Shown: piece after piece, positions 1 through 11,400 of the stretch
Layout of the letters: each line of letters opens with the position of its first letter
Numbering within the stretch: position 1 is the stretch's first letter
Source: Hirudinaria manillensis
Taxonomy: Eukaryota; Annelida; Clitellata; Hirudinida; Hirudinidae
Reading direction: 5' to 3'
Length of the DNA stretch: 64,000 bases
Assembly: GCA_034509925.1 (NCBI GenBank)
Contig: CM067529.1
Location: 5,093,001-5,157,000 of the forward strand
Position numbers and translations under genes: made by a program
The notes under the pieces: model-generated
What the model was told of the DNA's origin: nothing
The model's database searches: none
The model's input: only the letters and a program-made list of their open reading frames with translations

Positions 1-759
1 GAGAATTAGAGAAAAAATAAATGATTTTCCAACTCATTCATCCATCAATCAACGACATCATCAGCCTCAAATAGTCCGTTTAAATCGCCAGAATTCGCAT
101 TCGGAACTCCCCGAAAACGTGAATCCCAATGAAATGGAGAAACTTTGATAAGTTTTCTTTTAAAATTTTCTCGAAAGTTTCTGATGCACGTGACTCGAGA
201 AAATGAATGTGGATTTAAAATTCATCATCTCGGATCAGAGAGAAAATAAATAATTGTTTTACGGAATCCATCTTCTTAGGAGGGGATTGATGCTATTTCT
301 ATTTTTAAAAATCAAATACATTCTTCCGAGATCACGTTAATTGTAAGAGAAACTCTGTTCTGATGTATCATCTGATTACTTGCTAAATTAATTTCCGATT
401 AATATCTTTTTAATCACAGAAAATTGATCGATTGTAGGGGAAAGTCTTAAAAACTTCTTTGAGATTTACAAACGTCCAGAGGATGGTTTGTGAACAAGGA
501 ATTCCTTTGACCACTGAGACGTGCAGGACTTTTATTAAAACTTTGATGTACTGCCTCAGACCGTCGCTTCGGGTAGATTTCCGAGCAACACGCAGGATGA
601 CGCCAGGATATTTATTCGCTTCGGACTTGTTCATCTTAACGAGTTCCTTTGGATTGAGGCCAAAACCCACCACGCGATGGCAATAGTTTTTGTATTCTTT
701 CGATTCTTTCGTTCTGTGTCTTGTTTCTGTTTTGTTTCGTTTGTTTGTTTTTTTTTTAG
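1..759. other. Window start; no assigned gene, one ambiguous open stretch at 410-686
   Basis: AT-rich sequence. Between about 410 and 686 both strands are open with coding-like codon choice: 75 codons on plus, 87 on minus. The minus frame has a plausible basic segment (ARKSTRSDGLRQYIKVLIKV) and the plus frame a hydrophobic patch (YLFASDLFILTSSFGL). I recognise neither. The plus frame could be an upstream exon of the gene that follows, but I found no donor in matching phase. Confidence 0.3.
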
Positions 760-2041
760 GTCAAATAATTTGGCTGCAATTATTACAGCTGGACATGGAA
801 GAAAATATCTTGGTTCGTCAGGGCTCAACGAGGAGACAAGAATCATCGGAAGCGACTTGCAACAAAAAGGACGAGAAGAAAGGGAAAAGCGAGGTTGTAC
901 AAGCGCGAGTTCATCGGAACGATGTGTCGATGAATGTCTCCATCGAGCTTCCGGACGACTCGGGGGACGGAGATGATGACGTCATCGTTGGAAAGCAGCA
1001 GGGCCACAGAGAATCGAGTGTCAATAGCGCATCGTCGCACACGAGCGACAAACGACTCGATGAATACAAATGTCTCCTCACCGGGGAATTTGCCACCCAA
1101 AAAAGAATTTGGGTCGAGTCTGCAGGAGATCGAAAGTTCAGGCACAGATTGGAATCCGACGGAAAATGTTCTTCCACGCGCGAATTCGAATCTCCGGAGA
1201 ACAACTCGAACAGGCTTTCAGTGGCCGCCAAGAACTTTTTTACACGCAGACGTTCTCATCAGAACTGCCTCATCAACACGAAGAATGGCGAAGAATCCTC
1301 TCAGTTGGCTCCGTCCGAGGAAGTCGAACAGGAAAAGAAGAAGAAGCAACGAAAAGCATCGGGCATCGAAGCCTTGTTGAGGCAGAGTTGTTCCGATGTT
1401 CGGGCATTGCTGGTAGGGGATGGGTCGGTGTTTTCCTCGGTCGGAGGGGGATTGTCGGGGACTGGATTCTTTCCAAGAAGCAGACGACAATCGACTGCCA
1501 CTCTCTTCCAACCCGGTCCTAGGATTTCTCCCTCGCCATTCGAAAGCTACAACGGGGCACCCTTTCTGAGGTGATTCGACGTTTGAAATTTGTCGATTCG
1601 ACTCTGACATTTTTTGTTCTTTCAATTTATATTTGTAGGTACGCACATTTAGCTTCGAGCAGTCAACCTCAGTCGTTCCAATCCCCCGTGTTGACTTCTC
1701 TCGCTCCTCCCCCATCAATCATCTGCGACGGACTCCTCAGCATTCCGACGACGCCGACAAATAACCAAAACCTTTCCTCTTACAACCCGAATACTCTCAC
1801 TTTGGCTAGCAGCAGATCGGATTACGGTTCACAGCAACTTCAGGGGGTGACATTGATTTTCTTGTTTTTCAAAGTTGAAAGCTTTTCTTGCAAAAAACCG
1901 TTCCCTTTCCAGGGACAGCCCCGTAGACGCTCCATTTTGTTGACGCCGAGATCGAGTTTTCTCGTCACCGTCGGCAACCAGGCATCCATTGACTTCAGGG
2001 ATTCAGATTTGAGCGTCAATTACCCGAATTCGTACGGTTAG
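760..2041 (+). CDS. Unidentified Ser/Arg-rich protein, C-terminal exons (5' partial)
   Basis: Three exons, 760-1570, 1639-1846 and 1913-2041 (stop TAG), with GT-AG introns and consistent phase. The first acceptor follows a long T tract. The 382 visible residues are hydrophilic and low in complexity: an acidic stretch (LPDDSGDGDDDV), a basic run (EQEKKKKQRKASG), and repeated basic-Ser sites (STRRQES, RRRSH, RRQST, RRRSI) of the kind used by PKA-type kinases, then a Pro/Ser/Asn-rich tail. This looks like a long cytoplasmic tail or a disordered region. The exon opens with a short hydrophobic stretch (QIIWLQLLQLDMEEN) that could be the end of a membrane helix. Candidate AATAAA signals follow from about 2088. 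I do not recognise the family. Earlier exons must lie upstream. Confidence 0.6.
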
Positions 2042-3182
2042 GCTTTTCCAAATAGTTCGTGGCAGCATTTTGAAGACTAATGAAGCTAATAAATCATAAT
2101 AAATAAATAAATAAAAAAAAATGAATATAAATAATAATAATAATAATAATAATATTTCGTTTGGAAAATAAATATTAATTTGAAATGATTAAAATAGAAA
2201 TCCCAAAATGATCACGGAACGTTCGTATAAGCTTATTTCGATCAATCAAAAAGGAGACATAAACAGTTTGAAGTCGTGGTATCATAAATAGGAAATATTT
2301 TATAATTGCCTGCACATCAGATTTCGTTCATTCATTGAGGATTGCTTCCATTCAATGGAATTCAATGGGACACGACTTTGGCTGGAGTTCGGTTGTATCG
2401 AATAGTTGGGCTTTGCGTACGTCGAAGCGTTGGATCTCGTGCCGACTGGACTTGCCAGAATCCGGCATGGATTCCAATGTGGCAGACCGAGATGCGTAGG
2501 AAACATTTTCCTTTGAAATCGCCTTCAGTTGGTGGGAACTTCAATTACGAGACTTCAAAAAATAAGGACGTAACATCCCCTTAAATAAACAACGGCATAA
2601 AAGAAAAAAAAACGAAATCCCAAATAATCCTTCGCGGACTGCTTAATGAGATCGCAGTGCATTGGAATGGTTTAGAGTTTAATTACGCTCATTATTTTGA
2701 TATATTTGATACATTTTGAGTCGAACAAATATAAATATGACATCGTACTAAATAAATAATTAATTCTAATAAAGAAATAATTAATTGATTCTAAATGTCG
2801 AATTAAACACGCGTGAAAATACGTGAATATTTTCTGACAAACAACATCGAAGAATGATTTCAAATCAGGAACTGAAGTCATCACTTGGAAAAGAATTGTT
2901 ATCTTGATATTTCCACTCCTTCAGCAGATAGGAAGATGGATGGATGGATGGGTGGGTGGGTGGATTGAGGGGCGTACCGACGGACGAAACGGCGGACGGA
3001 CTGACGGACGGACTGACGGACGGATAGATGGATGGATGGATGGATGGAGAGGATTTTATCTTCAAATTCAGTTCCATCAACTATCGAAAAATTTCAGAAG
3101 ATTTTGCTGATTTTTCATTTCACTGTAACAACGTGTGACATCATCATAATAAATAAATAAATAGTAATACTACTACTACTAC

Positions 3183-3213
<31 letters not shown>

Positions 3214-4028
3214 TCCATCAGATTAATTGACACAATTATATTTAATCATATGAATGGCTAAATTCGCCTTGTAATTATTTTCTAATTGTTTTATTTTATT
3301 TACAATTACTCGACAAGAACCATTATTAATTTATTTATTGATTTATTGTTTAATTAATTAATTTATTTATTTATTTATTTATTATCGTGTGACAGAATGA
3401 TGCGCTGGAAATCAACAATAAAAACCCATTAAGTTTTAAAGCCGAAAAATTATTAGGATTTGACGTATCAAAGTTGATTTTTAAGAAATTTACAAAATTT
3501 AAAAAAATAAAAAACACGAATTTAATTAAAATAACTGAAAAATATGAATATTAACTCCTCAATGGGCACGTAGGAAACTCTCAACATCAGCACTTTGCAC
3601 TCGAGTTCACAGAGTAAAGGTATTCCATTAGACGGCATTTTGAAAAAGAAAGAATAATTTATAATCGAAGAAATATTTTAAAATTTGTCATTAATTTATG
3701 AAATTTGCACGGAACGAGTACGAAAATTATTTGATTTTCCCGAGAATTCGTGGAAAATGAAGCCTAAAAAGACGTCTTCTAGGGGGCTTAATCTTCGGAA
3801 TTTCCAGGCAATAAAACAAGAGCAACTTGTGAGATTTCAGACGTTTCTCGAGTTCTTTGGCTCGTTTGTCGAGATGACGTCGACGTTTGTTGATGTTTTG
3901 AATCGACATCGATTGTCGTCACGACCTCGTCTGACGCGAGTCACGTCAGCAGATCAGAAGTCCGCATTGCAAACCGGCCGTAGAGAGTTAAAGAAAAAAA
4001 AATGACCAGTTTTGACTTTTAATTCCAG
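2042..4028. other. Intergenic region or 5' part of the next gene, with simple repeats
   Basis: Contains (TAA)n near 2126-2152 and 3180-3212, (TTTA)n near 3360-3380, and a tetranucleotide-derived block at 2935-3050. A more GC-balanced stretch at 2310-2560 is open on both strands but matches nothing I know. The unseen 5' exons of the SLC4A11-like gene may lie in the 3680-4000 part, where a plus-strand frame is open. I could not join it in phase to the first certain exon. Confidence 0.5.
2935..3050. repeat. Degenerate tetranucleotide minisatellite (GATG/GACG-type)
   Basis: Runs of GATG and GGTG units pass into GACGGACT-like units and back to GATG. This is a mosaic of related 4-mers and gives spurious open frames on both strands. 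Confidence 0.8.
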
Positions 4029-4361
4029 AGGAAAGCGAAGGGGTCAGTCTCATTTACATACGTCTGGAAAAAGTTCCGATGAAGGATTTCGCTGCCGAGA
4101 TTCGCGCCCATTTGGACGTGGAGCATTTTCTGAACCAGGCACAGTTGATGTTGGACATCCAAGAAACGAACGTCGATCAAATACTCGACTCGATGCTCAA
4201 ACATCTCCTAGGGCAAGAAGAAAGCGCCACTGCCTACATCGAGGCCAAGAGGGTTCTTTTCACCAGAGATTCAGGTTCAATTGGTTCTCTAGTTTTATGT
4301 TTGTTTTTTTTATGTTGTTGCTGTTGTTGTTGTTGTTATTGTTGCTGTTGTTGTTGTTATT

Positions 4362-4397
<36 letters not shown>

Positions 4398-4406
4398 ATT
4401 GTTGTT

Positions 4407-4485
<79 letters not shown>

Positions 4486-5399
4486 CACTTTGTACATCAA
4501 GCACAAACTGAACATCGTTGCACGTCTCAATCGATGGCTGGTTTCCTATTAATGCCTTTGCTACTATGACGATAATGATTACGTTGATGATGATAATGAT
4601 TATGACGATGATGATAATGATGATGATGATGCTATTCGTGTTGTACTGCGGGCAAGATAAGATAGTTGATGTGACGTGGAGATTGTGGATCTACTTGGAA
4701 AGCGGGTTCACAGAGTTAAGATTTATGCTGCCTCATGTGATTGAATCTTATAAACTTGGTCGGTCACATCGCTGAGCGTGACATAGCTACGATATCGTTT
4801 GTCATTATCACCGTCGTTGTTGCTACTATCATCACCACTATCATCATCGTCGTCGTCGTCGTCATCATCGTCATCATCATCATCGTCGTCGTCATCGTCT
4901 TCATCAGCTCATCAGCTTGCCAAGACAATCCAGTGCACCTGCAGCACTTACTGTGGAGGTTATGATTACGATCCTTCCTGGATTTGTGTCCTGTGAGTGA
5001 CATTGAAGTTCATTTAATTGACATTAAGTGTTGCCTTTAAGTCGCCATTATGGATTTATTTGTTTGTTTATTCATATTTAATCGTTTATTTATTTATTTA
5101 ATTATTTATTTATTTATTTATTTATTTATCTGTTTATTTATTTATTGTTTAAATCAGAATATATAAATTATCCTGGTTCCCACAATTATCTTTTTGACGC
5201 CCCAAAACAAAGCACCAATTGTCTCATCGGTCTTCGCAACGTTGAGCGATAAATGGAAGTATCCAATGTTTCCTTAACAAACATCTGAGACCGACATTGC
5301 AACAACGCTGCAGAAATATAATGAATTATGAACTAATTATTATCAAAACGATTAAATTAAAGGTTTGTTAAAATTAAAACGAACAGATTATTATTATTA

Positions 5400-5450
<51 letters not shown>

Positions 5451-8400
5451 GCATCGGAAATAATAAATGATAATGAAAGTCATTAGTACAAATGGATGAC
5501 TTATGTTCATCCATTAGAAATTCTTCTCAAGTCTAAAAGCTATTTTCAGCTTAAAAGCATTTTCCCTTGAAAAGTGGAATAATCAGTAAAAGAAAAATTT
5601 AAAAAAAAAGAAGGGAAAACCCGTGTTTAATCGTCAGAAATCCTTTTGGGGTTTCCCTGAAAGACAAAACATTGTAAGGCAAACATAGAACTTGCAATAT
5701 TTACTTTTAATAAATAATTAAACAACAGGGGGGAGCAAAACATATGCCAGATGAAGTACGATTTATTAGCTATAATCAGCTACTTATGACTATCAAATAT
5801 AATTAATTAATTAATTCATTCATTCATTCATTCATAAATTATTTACGATGCATTTACGACATTCATCAGTTAAGATGGTAGATTTGAAACAAAGCAAAAC
5901 AAAGCTAACTGAAGATACACGTGTTTCGAGGTCATGGAAAAGGTAAGAAAAAATACTTGAAAACCTTCTTAACGTCAGAAAGACAATCTCTGTCAATCTG
6001 TCTGTCCGTCATTTTCTCCGAAATCAAAAATTTCTCGCAAAGAAAATCCCTTTTAACCCCATGCTGTACGACCCTCTTAACCCGTTTTGCACATAAATTC
6101 AGTAATTAAGTACAGACGACTCGTAATTTACTTGTACAGGTTTTGCAAGTTACAAGGCGTTACAAAGTATTTCAAATAAAATAAATACGAATAAAAGTAT
6201 TTTTTATTAAATAACACAAAAAAGAGTATATTATGGAGCTTAATACGTTTTGAGGTAGCGCTTGCACGATCGTTATTGGTGGTGATTTGGCATTTGGTAA
6301 TATTTAGTTCAAATAAAATGTTAAATCGAAGTTAAATGTTACGAACTGAAGTCTACGGAGTTAATGATCAGCTGTTTTGGAACGTGTTGAAAGCCATCGA
6401 GAATTATACGTTGATGGAGGAAAAATCACTCTCATTAGGATGGATATTCTAAAAAAAATAAGATTTTATTTTTATTATTTTGATGAATAATTAAATTAAT
6501 TCCGAATTTGAAAGGAAATGAAACGTTGAACAATAAAATAGTGATCGGAGATCATTGAAACGTTGAATAGCTAAAAGCAACTCTAGTACTTTTACATTTA
6601 CTTTTAAAGTAATTTTATAAAATGTTTTTGTTTAAAATACTTTTAAAAATATAATTCTTATTCTTGAGTACTTTTTTTTTATACGGATTACTTTTAACTT
6701 TACTAAGGCTTAAGAAATTCAGTACTTTTGTTAGTACATGACATTGACAAAAAAATATTCCGAAACAATATTTAAATATTCATAAGCATCGTATGAATAT
6801 TCAGATGTACCGTTTCTTCTGTCCAAAGAAGACACGTGGCAATTGCCAGGCTGAAAAATCCGGCAAATTTCGGCAGAACGAGTCAGGAAGTGCTGTTCAT
6901 AATACTCGTCGTCACGTCAACCAAAGAAGTGATTGAAATTCAATTCGATCGCCTTTTGATTCTTAAACCAATCATAAACGACGTTTGTTAAGTTAAGTTA
7001 AGTATGTCTGAAAGAATGTCATTTTAATGGGAGCTGAGTCTCGGAACGAATGAAATGATGTTCTAAAACATAAATAATAATAAATAAATATTAAATATTT
7101 AAAAATATTAAAAAATAAATAATAAACAAACGCAAGTGAAAATTGAACTCCTACGAACAAAACAGAAAGGAACGAAGACGGCCCTGGAGACTGGCAGGAC
7201 ATTTGCAACACTTTTTGCCGACTTCGATTTGAGACTGAGACTCCTGAGCGCCCGAACTGAACAGGAATTCAAGCAGTTGATGTGGGAACACATGAAGGAC
7301 TTGGCAGAGGAGCAGCAGTGCATCGGACAGATCAGGACCAGAAAGTCCAAGGATCTGACGGGACTTAAATCCGATCATTCGGAGTCGCGGGTGAATTGAT
7401 TTCATTGAATTATCCATTGATGACGAGACGTCAATAGATATGACATGAACTATTAACTGCCAGGAAGAAGGATTTTCATCGAAACGTCGGATTGATTTTT
7501 AAAATAGTTTACGATAACCAGACGGACAGCAAGTGCTGGTTGGGTGGAGGTCTGAAGGAAGATTGGCAGAGAAGGTCTCCTCACTATCTTTCCGACTTCA
7601 CCGACGGTTTCTGAAATTTTCTTTAAGTTTACATTCCGCTCATATTTTATGGCCGCACACGAGAGCCAGCGTGGCGTTATATCTAGCCCTATAATTGGCC
7701 GTTGCTATAATATACTAGGGCAATAACAAATTTTCCAGTCTACCAACTACTTTCAATTTCCAGCAATCGTTCGACAAATGAGAGATTTGTAGACGTTATC
7801 AATGGAATCGAATCAGGACATTAAACTTATCTGAGATGTTTATTCCTGAATTCTCCTCATTTTCTCCCCAAATTCTTCTTTTTCCGAGATTGAATTATTT
7901 CGTCGTAATTTCTTTTGCTCGTTTATTCGATGGCTTTTAGATTTTTGGCGCGAATTGCGTCTGATATTTGACAGCGCGGTTGTGAAATTAGGTGATAATT
8001 AGGTGATCCTTTAACTAATTATTGGTTAATAAAATAAGTTTTTCCGATTCAATTCTCAATATTAGTTCAATTAGTCTTTAAGTTGAATACCTGAATTGAA
8101 TTGGTTAACCAAACTTAAAATTAATTGGTTTATTAAAATCTCGAGTCGTAAAATCCCGACGGAAACGAATTGCCCATTGATTCTTCAAATTCATATTTCA
8201 TTTTGAAATCCAGGATTTTGTGGTAGCAACACACTTCACAAGACGTTATCGTCAACTTTTTTCCTTTACTTCGCCTGCATTCTTCCCGCCATCGCACTAG
8301 GCGTCCTCTATTATAGCAACACGAGCGGACCAACGGGGAATGGAGAAATTGGTAAAAAATTCTGATTTTTTTTATCCTGAAAAATGTCAAAAACATATGA

Positions 8401-11400
8401 AAATAATATACAAAATTATGTAAAAAAAATATTCGCAAATATATCAAAATAATTCTGTTCCGAGATATTATTCCACGAAGTTGGAAGTCTAAAAGCCATA
8501 TTGAACAATAATTCTTCCGCTTAAAACCATTGAAGACGTTAGGAAGGTCATCTATTCTCAAACGATCGCTGGACTTGCGTTCGCCATTTTTGGAGGGCAG
8601 CCAATGGTCGTCCTTCTTACGACTGCACCGCTGGCCATTTATACAAAAGGTTGTTTGCAGGATTCAAAAAGACGAACTGCGTGTTTTTTTTTATGTCGTG
8701 CATGTTATTATACGTGTCGTTAGAGAACGTGTTATGCATATCATTAGGAAGCATGTTATACATACATTATTAGGAATTATATTGTGAAAATTATTTTTAA
8801 AAAAAAAACATTCATTATTAGGAGACATATTATAAATATTATTAAAAAAACATATTATAAATATTATTAAAAAAACATATTATAAAAATTATTAAAAAAC
8901 ATGTCGATGAAATGACGATGTTTGTCTCTTTTGAAGTGGTGTTCAGCATTTGCGAAGATCTCGACCTGGACTTTGGAGGAATGTTTGCTTGCACGGGACT
9001 CTGGAACTCATTCTTTCTCTTAATTTACGCTGTCACAGATGCCAGCAAACTCATGCGTTGGTGTACCCGGTAACTTTTCAAACGAAACTTTTGTCTTCCT
9101 TTTTATAGCGCAATTTTTTCAATCAATTTAGTCTTAGAAAGAATAAACTTTTATTTTTTTAAGGAAAATATTTTTTTGGGGCGCAAAAAAGTATAAAAAA
9201 AACATAACTTTTTTCCGACCGGATTTCCACCAAATGAGTTTGGAAATTTGCAAAGCTATGTCGAAAATAATTTTTAATTCGTTATAAAATTATGTTTAGC
9301 TTATTATGAAATAATATTCAGTTTATCGTAAAATAATAATTAGCTTATGAATGACATTTTTTGAAAGAGACACTTTGTTCATTATATCCTCCCAGATCAA
9401 CTGAAGAGATTTTTGCTCTTTTCATATCCTTGGCACTGGCAGTTGACGCGTTCAAAAATGTAGCGTACGGTGAGATATTTCACGCACATTTTTTTCTAAT
9501 TTAACGTTTTTAATTCCTTTAATGAAAGTCTATAAACACGATTTAAAGATTTCGAAAACAACTACAACTCTCCTCACTGCCACAAGAACAGCTCGAGACT
9601 TTCGTTAGCGGTCAACAAATCAGTCAACGATTCGTCGGCCGAAGTTTCAGAATGTCTGAGAGAAAACAGTCTCTTGTATCTCCTTCTCATGTTGGGCACA
9701 GCGTGGCTCAGTCTGTCCTTATACAACTTCACGAAGACGTTAGTCATTCCTAGAAAAAAAAACAAGAAAACTGGGGGACTGTAATTCTCAGAGTAATTTG
9801 CTTCATTTCAGGCCTTTCCTGAACGCAAGCAAGAGGGAATTGATGGCCGACTGTGCTCTGCCCGTGTCTGTTTTGGTCATGTCATTTTTCGGCTCCTATC
9901 TTTTTAGAGATGTCAAACGTAATTATTACGAGTAACTTTATTATTAAATCGCTATCGCGGTCTCTTATGATGATGATGATGATGATGACGATGATGATGA
10001 CGATGATGATGACGATGATGATGATGTTTATGATGATGATGACGGTAACGATGCTGTTGAGGATGATGTTGGAAACGATAATCGATGTCGGCGTCGATGT
10101 CGTTATCATCACGATCGTCATGTCGTTAGCACTACTCGTCGTGTTTATTCATTGAAGTGAAGAAATTCAAAACAATCGATGACAACATATTCACTCCTCC
10201 ACCGCTGGATAAACTGGGTTGGCCTGCCATATTTGGATCCATGGGACTGGGATTTTGTTTGTCTTTGTTGTTCTTCATGGACCACAACATCGCCGGTGCT
10301 CTCGTCAACAGTTCTGACAACAGGTTCTCGAATTTGCTAGACTTCGTTAGCATTGCCGAACGCCTTTTAAAAGCCGTGTAAATGTAAACATCGTAGTCCG
10401 ATCGCAACCGGGCGCATCGATGGGCCATTTACAAAATGGCGAAACGTCTAAAATTCCCTCCGAGGCGTTGCATAAGTTTCCACTCCGCTTTCACCGCTTC
10501 CTGGATATTTACGGAAATGCTCGAAGTCGTCCGTAAATATTGTTGGAACACTCGTTTGTGGCAAATATGTTGGACGTGTTGTGGTGAATGAACAAAAGCG
10601 GAAGACGACGTGAATTATTGCATCGTGAATTAAATTTGAAATTTATCGTAATTTACTTTTTGAATACGATTGGATGCGTTTGAACGCGGTTGAATGCTTC
10701 GATTATATTTTCGAACATTCACTCGATAAAGAAGGGATTAATTAATCTAATAAGTTTTACTATTCTTTTGTCGATTTTTATAATATTTTATTTCTTCTAT
10801 TATTTCGAGCAACAAGTTGGAACGACTCATTTATTGAATAAATGCATTTTTATTGAATTTGCATTGAATTCACAGACTGAAGAAAGGTTCGGCATATCAC
10901 TGGGATCTGCTGGTCATAGGAATTATAAACGCGTTTCTGGCTTTCTTCGGTCTCCCCTTGGTTCACGGGGCGCTACCCCATTCCCCACTCCACGTGAGGG
11001 CGATGGCAGACGTTGAGGACAGGGTGTACCAGGGACACGTATATCTCAAGTAAGCAGAAATAGCTATCTGATTTCTAATGATTTTATATTTAGTTTATCA
11101 TTTAATCCTTGACAGTTTCAAACGTTAATCTCAAGTAGCCATTGCTAACCCTAATCCTAGCATTGCTGTATAAAACCAACAATGCATTCACCAATAAATA
11201 AATGAAGAGAAAGTCCCCATTTGCTTTCGGGCAAACTCCGACCAGAAGAATACGAGTTTTTCATTAACGGTTTTCCTTTTTTTTTGCACCTCCCGGGATA
11301 ACAACTCCTATCGAAAATTACTTGGAGCGAAGTTTGTCGAAGTTTTAATGCCAACGTATCGAAACTGAAATTGCAAACTTCAAAGAACTGGATAAAATGA

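Noticed and set aside
1218-1718. Minus-strand frame of 166 codons
   Set aside because: Shadow of the Ser-rich gene on plus, which has matching splice sites and phase.
4012-4569. Plus-strand frame of 185 codons with poly-Leu, and an overlapping poly-Cys frame
   Set aside because: The real exon ends at 4274 with a GT donor; the rest is the intronic TTG array.
8133-8561. Minus-strand frame of 142 codons
   Set aside because: Overlaps two in-phase SLC4A11-like exons on plus; shadow.
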